A stretch of 64,000 nucleotides of DNA, taken from the NCBI GenBank assembly GCA_963693315.1, contig OY856186.1, forward strand, positions 80,481,040-80,545,039, given 5' to 3'. Position 1 is the first letter of the stretch. Every line of letters begins with the position of its first letter. The position numbers were made by a program, and so were the translations under genes. This document shows, piece by piece, positions 9,953-19,800 of the stretch. The notes below the pieces were generated by a model. The model had not been told where the DNA came from, did not search any database, and saw only the letters and a list, made by a program, of their open reading frames with translations. Source of the DNA: Diogma glabrata (lineage: Eukaryota; Arthropoda; Insecta; Diptera; Cylindrotomidae).

Positions 9953-11527
9953 TTTGATGGTAAAATTTATAGAATCCAGAATTCACAATAAAAAACGTCA
10001 ACACCAACAATAAAACCAATTCCAACTAGAAAAAAGGTGGAGTTAATTCGCCCGGAAAAATTCGTCCGATGGAAGTTGTAAAACGCAAAGAAATGAGAAA
10101 AAAAACAACGAACGCCCCAATTCAACAAAACACAAAAACCTTTTTGTAAAAACAACCTTGTATAAGAACAAAAAAAACCGCTGTCGCCGCTAATCTTTAC
10201 TGAATCTTTTACAAAAGCTCCCAAAATATTGTAATATTGTATATGTAAAAATATAATTTATTTATTCAATTTCAGATATACTGAAATATATATATATACC
10301 TAAAATTAGTTATTGACGATAGCACCCCTAAGAATATTTATTTATTTTTAAAAGAAAATTGAAAAATAAAAATATTTAAAAGAATGTTTATTTATTGGAT
10401 GCACCGTCCTAACTTTGAAATATTTATTTATTTTTTTAAAAAAACAAAGAATATTTATTTATTTCTTGACGTAAAGCTTAATTAAGAAAATTTATTTATT
10501 TAGTTACCTAAAATTAACTTAAATTTTAAAAAAAATTATTTATTTAATAAAAATTTTATTTATTTAATTTTTTGAAAAATTTGTTTTATTTACCTAAAAT
10601 TATTTAATTACGAAAATTTAATTTATTTAATAAAAATTTTATTTATTTAATTTTTGAAAAATTTGTTTGATTTATTTTATTTTTTTATTTAATATCATAA
10701 GAGATTCCCAAAATCAAGATTCGCTGGAGACAATTTAAAAAGTAAGTATGGTACAATATCCATTTCATTTAAATTTGAAATATCGCGTTCGCGAGCCCAC
10801 TCCAACAATGCATGTGAGAACTGACTAGAAAAGCCCCTAACGACCAGATTCTACAGAACAGTTTCTCCCCAACCTAATAAAACAATCACAACTGTCACGA
10901 TTAGACACTAGGTCCATTTCTACTGACCCAGTTGTGCTTGTTTAACCTACAAATAAATTACACCTAAACCTAATGCGAAAGTTGACGAACGCTCCCGAGC
11001 ACCAGACTTCAAAACCTAAACTCCATGAAAGATTGTTCTATTGTAAACTAAATGGAAAAATGGAAAAGTTTTTGAATTTGTATGAGGTGAAGCCTCTGAT
11101 CCTGAAAGCAAAGTACAATTGGTCCTTCTCTTCATTACACCGAAGAAGCCTCTGAGCAAAGAATGGTACTACTGGTTTGCACCTCCTTAATAACCCCTGA
11201 CCCCTCATAATTGTATACATTCTTAACAAAATTCAAAATATATAATACGAAATCCAATAACAAAGGTTATTGCAAATTTTATATAAAATATTCAACTTCC
11301 AAATGTATATAAAATATTTTTACAATATTAAAAAAACAAAACCATAAACTGGTTTGACAAAAGAAGAAAAAAAAATATATGTAAAACAACCCAAACTGGT
11401 TATAACCGGAAAGACAATTTATTTTACGCAAAATAACCAGTTGGCAACGCCCTAGTTATTACAAAAAATCATTACGGTTCTTTAAAAAAAACCAAATCCA
11501 AGGGTCCAATACACCAGACTCCTACTG
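9953..11527 (-). other. Gypsy leader between primer-binding site and gag
   Basis: About 1.6 kb without coding sequence. From about 10255 to 10690 it is strongly biased, with many copies of TTTATTTATT / AAATAAATAA, unlike the rest of the element. No other feature is recognised. Confidence 0.7.
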
Positions 11528-11545
11528 GTCCCTGTTTCGGCGCCA
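11528..11545 (-). promoter_or_regulatory. Primer-binding site, tRNA-Lys-like
   Basis: The minus strand reads TGGCGCCGAAACAGGGAC four bases past the 5' LTR. It begins with the TGG expected from pairing to a tRNA 3' CCA and closely resembles the primer-binding site that pairs with tRNA-Lys. It sets the start of minus-strand DNA synthesis. Confidence 0.8.
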
Positions 11546-11549
11546 ATTT

Positions 11550-12802
11550 ATTATATTTGCATTGTTGGCCCTGTTACGGTGCCAATTTATTATATTTGGA
11601 CCTTTAATATAATCACACAAAGAAATTAATAGTAATGTTACGGTACTTAAAGGAATTCGGAGTGAACAGACCGTTCCCATTCGAATCCGAGATTTGGGAA
11701 TCTCTTATTATCTTTTTCCTTAGTTTATCTCGACATTACAAAAGTAATGTCTAAATTAAAATTAACATAAATATTAATAATAAATACCTTAGTTGTAACT
11801 GTTGATTGCTGTCATCAATATTCTGTTGTTTTAATTTATTTGTTTGATTTTCCAATATCCCTTGACTAGCGTTTGACCTTCTAACTTCCCATTTATATAT
11901 CTGCCTTTGAATCCATGCGGTTTTAACAACCGGAACAACCATCAAACAAACGATTGTCTCTAACTGTGGTAATAGCTTCGATCACTGTTATCCTTGCTAT
12001 TCATACTTTCGATAACATCAGTGGATACTTTATCTTCATGTACTGCCACAATTTATAAAGCAGATTTAACAATTAATGACAACAATTATCCTTCTATGAA
12101 ATAAAATAAAAAAAATATAATTGAAATTGTCATCCAAATTATCAGCTTTTTGATGAACAAACAAAAACACAAATCACTGTAAACTACTTAGCGGGGTGTA
12201 ATCTTCCATTGTAATTACAGCCAATAAATAATGCTTTCACAAAAAAGTTATTAAAATTAGAAATCAATTCTAACAATTAAACAAAACGACCTTGGAATTT
12301 TTCTTTGTTTACACTTCTTTTTTTATTTGCTTGATTGCAATTAAATACATCACTTTTGAATTACAATATTATTGATTTATCACATCAAGGTTAAATAATA
12401 CTATCAAATGACATTGATCTATATAAATTAAAATAGATTATTGGATGTTGTAATCCTTTTGAAAAGCAAAAATGGAATGAAATATAATTTTTAAATTATG
12501 AAATTGCAAAATGTGATTTTGATTTTTCCATCTTATGATGTCAAAACAAAATCGGGCAATCTCCGAAAATTCAGTAATGATTAACAACGACGTCTGTTCA
12601 TTAGCATTGGAAATAAAAATTTAGTACGTTCGTTTGCTTTTTATAGTATGTTCAAAATTTAACTAGCAGTTAAGTTTTAGAAAATTTTAAAATTATTATT
12701 AATGTAAGAATGAACGGAAACTAATGAAATGCATTTTTATTGAATTGAAAACGAAGATGAATTTGGTTTTATTATTGTTTCGCGATTATTGCGATCGTTA
12801 CA
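11550..12802 (-). repeat. Gypsy 5' LTR
   Basis: Twin of the 3' LTR. It must hold the promoter for minus-strand transcription. Near its inner end (11569-11584) lies a degenerate copy of the primer-binding site, in the same orientation as the real one at 11528-11545. Confidence 0.9.
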
Positions 12803-12854
12803 ATTTTAAAATCAATTAAATTTTAACTTTTTTTTTTATATATAGTTCTAACCT

Positions 12855-13125
12855 TACTTTAAAATATATCAAATTTACAAAGATGCGTTAATTCGTGTTC
12901 TTGAGATATTTAATTTTAAATATTTTTAGTCCGATTAAAATTCTAATTGTTCATTATTTTCTCGAACTTCAGTGGTTAAAATTTTTTTATGATAAAAATT
13001 GTTCGAAAAAATAATGAATAATTTGAATTTTAGACGGACTAAAAATCTGGAAAATTAAATATCTCAAGAACACGAATTAACGCATCTTTGTAAATTTGAT
13101 ATATTTTAAAGTAAGGTTAGAACTA
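12855..13125. repeat. Palindrome with about 125-bp arms
   Basis: The arm from about 12855 to 12968 (AGTTCTAACCTTACTTTAAA...) is inverted at about 13010-13125 (...TTTAAAGTAAGGTTAGAACT), with about 35 bp between. It is part of the foldback element and would extrude as a hairpin. Both arms contain the motif CTCAAGAACACGAATTAACG or its complement. Confidence 0.75.
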
Positions 13126-13659
13126 TATTGAAAATAAAAAGTTAAAATTTAATTGATTTTCAAATGTTTTGTTAAGGAAATTGTTTGAAAAAATGAAGAA
13201 AAATTCGAATTTCAGTCGTACTAAAAGTCTTTAAAATTAAATATCTCAAGAAAAAGAATTAATGCCTCTTTGTAAAGTTGATATATTTTAGTGTAAGAAT
13301 AGAACTATTTTCAGAAAAAAAATTAACTAAATTCTAATTGATCTTCGATCCTAGCGCCATCTTTAAAAAAGTTTTTTTTAATATTTTTATTTAAAAATTA
13401 ATTACAAAATCAATCAATTAATTTTTTTCAAACGACTAACTAATGATCTACCAAACAAAAAAAAGTTTGATGAAATCGGTATAGCCGTTCTTGAGCAATT
13501 TAATTTTAAAGTTACATCGGATTGACAGAATTTTCATTTTTCATGCATGTTGGGGTGCCCCCTATGCTCAAACTATGCTTTTTATTTTGTCCATAATACT
13601 TATATGCCAAGTTTCAGGAAAATCAAAAATGGTCAAGTTTTCACAACTCTGTCTAGAAC

Positions 13660-14016
13660 ATGTTTTTCATCAATAGTGGAATGGAATCAGAATGGAATAC
13701 GTTGAACGTTTCCATATTTCAGAAATGGAGTTTTATCATCAAAACAATTAGAATCAATCAACCTAATTTAGCTGGGATTGAGGAGATTATAGAATTTTTT
13801 TTGTGTACCCCAGACACTAATTCTGACTGTGAAAGAATTTCTAGTACCATAAATGGGTATTGGACGAAAGAGAAAAGTCAATTAACAGTCAAATCCCTAG
13901 AGAACGTTATGATGATCAAGAACAATATAAAAATGTCTTGCAGTGAATTTATGGAAGCAATCAAATTAGAGACCGAATTGCTAGCAAAAAGTGCCAGCAG
14001 TGAAAAATACCTTTAA
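13660..14016 (+). pseudogene. hAT transposase C-terminal dimerisation domain remnant
   Basis: A 118-codon frame. Residues about 45-100 carry the hAT-C signature: a hydrophobic stretch, then CTPDTNSDCERISS, then a Lys/Arg-rich segment and a helix ending LENVMMIKNNI. In hAT transposases this domain mediates multimer formation. The N-terminal zinc finger and DDE core are missing, and the first ~40 codons come partly from the neighbouring foldback arm, so the fragment is not functional. It lies just inside the right TIR of the hAT element, as expected. Confidence 0.75.
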
Positions 14017-14338
14017 TTATTATTAAAACGCAATTATAATATTAATTTACCATTTTATAGTATTTTTTATTTAATATATTTTAATTGATACAGAGTATGA
14101 ATTTTCTGTATTTAATGTGATAAACCAAAAGAAATTATTTTAGTTTTAATAAATGTAACCAATGTTATTGATGACATATAGATTGAACTACAAGCCTAAA
14201 TTTAAAACTCAACTGTTTTATTTTTAATTTAAAAATTAAGTCGACCTCTTTTAGTGTGCTTCCATATGGGGTAAATGATTATGAGGTACTATTTCAGTTT
14301 CTATACTCTTTTCTGATTTGAAATATCTGGTCACCCTA
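14017..14338. other. 3' non-coding part of the hAT element
   Basis: AT-rich sequence between the transposase remnant and the right hAT end; nothing else recognised. Confidence 0.6.
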
Positions 14339-14471
14339 CCCATTTATTCATATCATAGATATATATGTTCCGGGTTTTTCTTATGAATTCATAAAACGGT
14401 CTAGATGTAAAGTTTATATTGTTTTCTTCCCATAAACAGTTTAAATAAAAACATAGTTTTTTCTTTAAACT

Positions 14472-14702
14472 GCAAATCGTTATAACTTATATTGGTGTAT
14501 GTAATCTGTCAAATGCATATTAGAAATCAGTAATTATGTATTAAAATATACTGCAAAAATATTAATAATGCAACTTTTGTAAAAACAACTTAAAGACAAG
14601 GCAAAACGATTATGAGTTGCAAGAAATAACAATTATTTAAAGTTTTCAAAATACAAATCAGCTGATCACAAATGTCAAGTTTTTTCCTGAAAAAGGTCTA
14701 TA
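14472..14702 (+). repeat. Direct repeat A, copy 2
   Basis: Partner of 2551-2782. It ends about 125 bp upstream of the ETFRF1 start codon, so it may include part of that gene's promoter. The two copies flank the hAT insertion. Confidence 0.75.
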
Positions 14703-14827
14703 GTAGGCTCCGTAATAAAAATGTTACAAAGCTCTGATATAAATGACAGAACATTACTACAACAAAACTGACAGATTCAAAACAAAGAGATGAGGATTGT
14801 AATATGTAGATAATATTAAAACCTGAA

Positions 14828-15138
14828 ATGTCGTCAAACCCACTAAGAAGCAGAGTTATTAAATTATATAAAAAGGTATGGATGTAGTAGCTTATATTAT
14901 AAAAAACGAATAGTAAAATAGTTCATGTTTATAGTTACAATTTTTGGGAAGAGATTATCCAAATGGAAGTGAAACGTTTAGAAAAAAATGTCATGATGAA
15001 TTCTATAAAAATCGTGATATAACAGATCAAAATCAGATTAAGAAACTCATTCTTAAAGGAGAATATATATCTAAGGAACTGGCAGCATTATATAGCCTTA
15101 AAAAGTATAGAACAATGAAGAGAAACTACTACGATTGA
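14828..15138 (+). CDS. ETFRF1: ETFRF1/LYRM5-like mitochondrial LYR protein, two exons
   Basis: Electron transfer flavoprotein regulatory factor 1: a small mitochondrial-matrix LYR protein that binds ETF and displaces its FAD. I join exon 1 at 14828-14875 (ATG, 16 codons, donor GTATGG) to exon 2 at 14935-15138 (acceptor ATAG, stop TGA); the intron is 59 bp and both junctions are phase 0. The 83-residue product has the LYR-region sequence RVIKLYKKLQFLGRDYP at residues about 9-25 and the family's conserved tail ELAALYSLKKYRTMKRNYY. Length fits the family (about 85-90 aa). The gene seems intact and is the only host gene on the plus strand that I can name. The upstream 230 bp is a repeat with a second copy at 2551. 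Confidence 0.88.
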
Positions 15139-15659
15139 CAAAAAAAAATGTTCAAACAAAATAATTTAAGCAATAAATCTTTGTTCTAAATATTGATATT
15201 ACTATTAAATTTCGAGTACAAATATCTTTCGATATTTAAATAAATGGGGATATGAATTTAACTTAGGCGCCAAGATTTTTTTTTATTTGATAAAAAATCA
15301 TTCACTGAAGCGAATAAAACCAAAACGAGTTGTATCGGAGCCCCGGGGTCCAAGATACAGCCCTTTGAAAAAAGCAAAATCCATACAAAATTGCACTGGT
15401 TTTGACAAAAATCTTTGTTTTATTTATTTTTGTTCCTATGCGCTTAAAAGATAAACGATCAAAACTGTCCCTTTTCTAAATTTTCTTAATTTACGATAAA
15501 AATAATAAAAAAAAATCCACTTGCGCCTAAGTTCGAGTCATGTTGCCAAATAAATACCCATTGTCGTGTGCCTTAGTATATAACTGACAGGACAGACGAC
15601 GATCTTTGTAAAATTACAAATTAGCGATCCACTTCAAGCATCATACTTTTCGCGTGATC
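15139..15659. other. ETFRF1 3' flank, nothing recognised
   Basis: AT-rich non-coding DNA. ETFRF1 polyadenylation presumably occurs here; AATAAA occurs at about 15170 and 15315. No other feature is seen. Confidence 0.5.
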
Positions 15660-16474
15660 GTGTGTTGTTTCTACTACCACTTGTCTTGTTCGCTGAACGC
15701 TTTGCTCTGAACTCCACTGTTTTGGAAGCTCCTAAAGAAATACCCCAAATCCAGTCTTCAGGAGTTAATATGAATGAACTCCACTTCAAACCCAAAATAG
15801 TCGCCAAACTTTTAAAGGGGTTAAACATCAACAAAGCCTCAGGAATGGACAATATTCCACCCATCATTTTAAAAACCATTTCTAAAGAACTTGCACCAAC
15901 TTTGACTAAAATATTCTACAAATCTGGTATATTTCCCTCGTGCTGGAAGTTGGCCAATGTCCAGCCCAAAATTTCTGGAAGTAAATCATTTAATAGCCGA
16001 CAGCCAATACGGTTTTCGAAACAAAAGATCAACCACCGATCTATTAAACTATGTAACGCATTGTTGGAACAGCATACTTGATAGAGGTGGTGAAACATAC
16101 GTTATCGCTGTAGACATCTCCAAGGCATTCGATCGAGTCTGGCATGCCAACTTGATCCACAAGTTCGTTGCGTATGGTTTTCATCCCAATGTTGTGAAGC
16201 TGATTCAAAATTTTCTATCCAACCGATACATTTCGGTCTCCTTAGACGGATTTTCTTCTGAGTCTAAACTAATTAACGCTGGTGTACCTCAAGGCTCAGT
16301 ATTTTCCCCAACCCTATTTTTGATTTATATCAACGAATTGTTGAAAATCACCAGCAACCCAATAAAAAGTTTTGAAAATCACCAGCAACCCAATAAATAA
16401 TACTCTGCACAAGTCGTTCGAGCCCCTTCCTTCAAAAGCTAAAATGCACGAACGAATTAATCCCGCCTGGAGAG
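15660..16474 (+). pseudogene. Jockey/CR1-like LINE reverse transcriptase, 5' part
   Basis: Fragmented reverse transcriptase of a non-LTR retrotransposon. The frame at 15662-15956 gives the RT palm start (NKASGMDNIPPIILK), then shifts frame at about 15957. The frame at 15957-16400 gives YGFRNKRSTTDLL, motif A (AVDISKAFDRVWH) and motif B (AGVPQGSVFSPTLF). Where motif C (an ADD box) should follow, a 32-bp unit is duplicated instead (TTGAAAATCACCAGCAACCC at about 16340 and 16372) and the frame stops. The copy is 5'-truncated (no endonuclease seen). The copia element at 16475 interrupts it, and it resumes at 20965. Confidence 0.85.
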
Positions 16475-16653
16475 TGTTGGAGTTAGAACATTATTCAACC
16501 TTATATAATTTTTAGTACAAATATGTTAACCTTATCAATGTATACTAACTTCAACATTGTTTATTGTCATTCTGTCTTGTAATAAGAAATACATAAAATA
16601 TATCGGAATAACCAAACTCGTTTAATTCAGGCTTTTCAAATCCGCTTACATCA
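16475..16653 (+). repeat. Copia 5' LTR
   Basis: 179 bp, TG...CA ends, same as the 3' LTR by eye. Confidence 0.93.
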
Positions 16654-16668
16654 GGTTATGGGCCCAGG
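16654..16668 (+). promoter_or_regulatory. Copia primer-binding site
   Basis: GGTTATGGGCCCAGG starts right after the 5' LTR. It matches the copia-type site that pairs with an internal part of initiator Met-tRNA (a 5' tRNA half), not with the CCA end. Confidence 0.8.
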
Positions 16669-16829
16669 ATAGAGCCATAATACTTAAATAAAAATTTGAA
16701 AGTAAATTTGAGTTAACAAGATAATATATTCAGTTTGTTTAAATAAATAAAAAATTTTTCTGTACATAAAATTTTTGAGGTTAAATCAAATAACAGCGTG
16801 CGATCAAAAATTAATGCAAACAATTCATA

Positions 16830-19800
16830 ATGAACTCAATACCATTAATTGAGAAATTACAGGGACGAGAAAATTATAATACGTGGCAGTTTGCTGTTAA
16901 AACGTATCTGGAGCACGAGGATTTGTGGGAATGTGTCACAACGGATGACACAACCAAGTTTGACGAAAAAAAATTTGCAAAGGCAAAATCAAAAATCATT
17001 TTATTAATAGATTCAAAAAACTTTGTGCACATACAACAAGCAAAAAGTCCAAAAGAAGTATGGGATAAATTAAGGATTACGTTTGAGGACTCCGGTTTGA
17101 CCAGAAAAGTTAGTCTCTTAAAATCTTTAATTTCCACAAAATTGGAAAGTTGTCAAACAGTTGAAGAATATGTCAACGAAATTATGAGTACAGCTCATAA
17201 ATTGACTAATATTGGCTTTATTGTATCAGATGAATGGTTAGGGACAATATTATTGGCAGGATTATCGGAAGAATATAAACCGATGATAATGGGGCTTGAA
17301 AGCTCAGGCACACCAATAACAGGCGATTCTATAAAAACAAAATTATTGCAAGATGTTAAAATAACAAAAAAATCTACAGAAAATGCTGCACTTTATAGCA
17401 ATAGATATCAGAATAAAAACAATTATAAGAATAAAGGTCCACGATGTTTTAAATGCAATCAATATGGACACATTGCAAAAAATTGTCCATCTTTAAAGGC
17501 AAGTAAATCGCAAACAAACAAATTTAAGGTCAATACAGCCAGTTTATTTTCAGTTTATAATTCATCAACATCATTGTCAGCCAATAAAAATGATTGGTTT
17601 ATTGATTCGGGTGCTTCATCACATATGACACCTCATAGTGAATGGCTGCAAAATATCAATGAACCACCAAACAATGAAATTATAGTCGCAAATAATGATA
17701 GACTATCTATCTCAGCTATAGGTGACGTAGAATTAAATATATTGGTCAAAAGAAAAATTGAACCAGTGATCATCAAAGACGTTTTACATGTTCCGGATCT
17801 ATCTACAAATCTATTATCAGTGAGTCAGATGATTTTAAAAGGAAATACAGTGACGTTCAATAATAGTGGTTGTCAAATTTACAACAATAAAAATTATTTA
17901 ATAGCAACAGCAACGTTGGTGGACAATATGTATAAATTAAATATTGCTCCAAAACAAAAAAGCTTTATGACATTAGTTAAAAATGAATATGATTTGTGGC
18001 ATCGTCGTTTAGGACATATGAGTTATGAATATATGAACAATTTGCAACAAATTTCTGAACCATTTTCTAAACAAAAGTTTACAGTGAGTAATAAAATACC
18101 ATGTGTCGTCTGTTTAAAAGGAAAACAGACTAAATTACCGTTTAAAAATGTAGGATTCCGTGCACAACATACATTGGAGTTAGTACATTCGGATTTATGT
18201 GGTCCGATGGAAGAAGTTTCATTAGGAGGCTCCAAATACTTTTTCACGTTGATTGATGATTACACACGAAAAGTATTTGTTTATTTTTTGAAATCCAAAG
18301 ATGAAGTAACTGCAACATTTAAAAATTTTAAAAACTCTGTTGAAAATGAAACTGGAAAAAGAATAAAAATCTTACGTACTGATGGAGGAGGAGAATTTAT
18401 TAATGCTGAAATGATGAAAATTTTAAAGGAGTTTGGTATTAAACATCAAGTTACCTGTCCATATACACCAGAACAAAACGGGGTTGCGGAACGTGAAAAT
18501 CGTACTATTTTAGAAAAAGCACGATGTATGTTATTCGATGCTGATCTTTCGAAAAGTTTTTGGGCTGAAGCAGTTGGAACAGCTGTTTATTTAATCAACA
18601 GATCTCCAACGAAAGGTTTAATTAATCAAACACCCGAAGAAGTTTGGTCCGGGAGAAAACCTTCTTTAAAACATCTTCGCATTTTTGGAACTAAAGCAAT
18701 GGTATATGTTCCAAAACAAAAACGAAAGAAATGGGATGCTAAGTCAGAAGAGAATATATTTATTGGATATTCCTTGGACACTAAAGGCTATCGTGTATAT
18801 AACCCAAAAACGAAGGAAATCACTATAAGTCGAAATGTTACTTTTATTGAAGATAAATTCAAATCCGAAGTCATTATAAATAATAATTCCAATAACGAAA
18901 TAAATATTATTTCAAATAATGAAAATATAACATTAAACTTAGAAGATACACACGAGCTTGAAGACAATGCGGATGAAGTGGGGGATAAATCCATAATTGA
19001 AGAAATTGTAGATAAAAATTTAGATGTTGGTCTGGAAGAGGAAATCGATGAATTCATAGGTTTTGATAATGGTGCTGATCAGGATTTAAATAATCAATCC
19101 ATGCCAGAGTCAACTGAAAATTTGAGACGTTCTAAAAGACAAATTAAGCCAAAAAATATGGATGATTATGTTGTCTATAGTTCAAAGACAAACGAACTAA
19201 ATGACCCGATATCTGTTGAAGAAGCTGTAAACAGATCTGATGCGAGTCATTGGAAACAAGCAATGAAAGATGAGTATGATTCATTAATCGATAATAATAC
19301 TTGGTCTTTACAGAATTTGCCGAATAATAAAAAAGCCATTGATTGTAAATGGGTATTCAAAAGAAAAGAAGATCATTTAGGTAATAATCGATATAAAGCT
19401 CGATTGGTGATAAAAGGATGTGCTCAAAAGCGAGGCATCGATTATGAAGAAACTTACTCACCAGTGGTTCGTTTTACATCTATTCGATTTCTAATAGCGC
19501 TTGCAGCGAAGTTCAACATGGACATAGACCACATGGATGCAATCACCGCATTTCTTCAAGGTGATTTAAACGAAGAAGTCTACATGCTTCAACCAAAAGG
19601 TTTTGAAGACGGAAATAAAGTTTGTCGTTTGAGGAAGGCTATTTATGGATTAAAACAGGCAAGTCGTACATGGAATGTGAAATTAGATTCCATTTTGTTA
19701 AAAATTGGTTTTATCCGTTCAAAAGTCGATCCGTGTATATATTATTATATTGATGGCAATAGGATGATATTTCTTGCAGTATATGTCGATGATTTTCTTA

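Larger units (their letters stand above)
3400..12802 (-). mobile_element. Complete Ty3/Gypsy LTR retrotransposon
   Basis: Two near-identical LTRs (3400-4652 and 11550-12802, both 1,253 bp, offset exactly 8,150) flank gag and pol on the minus strand. A 5-bp target duplication ATTTT is at 3395-3399 and 12803-12807. A Lys-tRNA-like primer-binding site follows the 5' LTR at 11528-11545. Order gag-PR-RT-RNaseH-IN is that of Ty3/Gypsy. There is no env-like frame in the 325 bp between pol and the 3' LTR. I could not find a convincing polypurine tract right beside the 3' LTR; the nearest purine-rich run is around 4715-4725. Near-identical LTRs and open frames imply a recent insertion. Confidence 0.93.
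2990..13678. mobile_element. Foldback (long inverted repeat) element split by Gypsy insertion
   Basis: The left arm at about 2990-3395 is found inverted at about 13140-13678. Shared blocks include the stretch around GATGGCGCTAGG (3204) with its inverse near 13353, and CACCCCAACATGCATG (3140) with its inverse near 13540. The arms share long stretches of high identity with some indels. The Gypsy element at 3400-12802 lies in the middle. Before that insertion the foldback element would have been about 1.3 kb. No protein-coding frame was seen. Exact ends are uncertain. Confidence 0.7.
2846..14338. mobile_element. hAT-type element, now expanded by nested insertions
   Basis: Inverted ends TAGGGTGACCAGAT (2846-2859) and its reverse complement (14325-14338) are flanked by a perfect 8-bp duplication CCCATTTA at 2838-2845 and 14339-14346. 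An 8-bp duplication is diagnostic of the hAT superfamily. A hAT dimerisation-domain remnant at 13660-14016 supports this. Without the foldback and Gypsy insertions inside it, the remaining hAT DNA is only about 0.8 kb, so it is an internally deleted copy. Confidence 0.85.

Noticed and set aside
15634..15879. 81-codon minus-strand frame
   Set aside because: Shadow of the LINE RT on the opposite strand.
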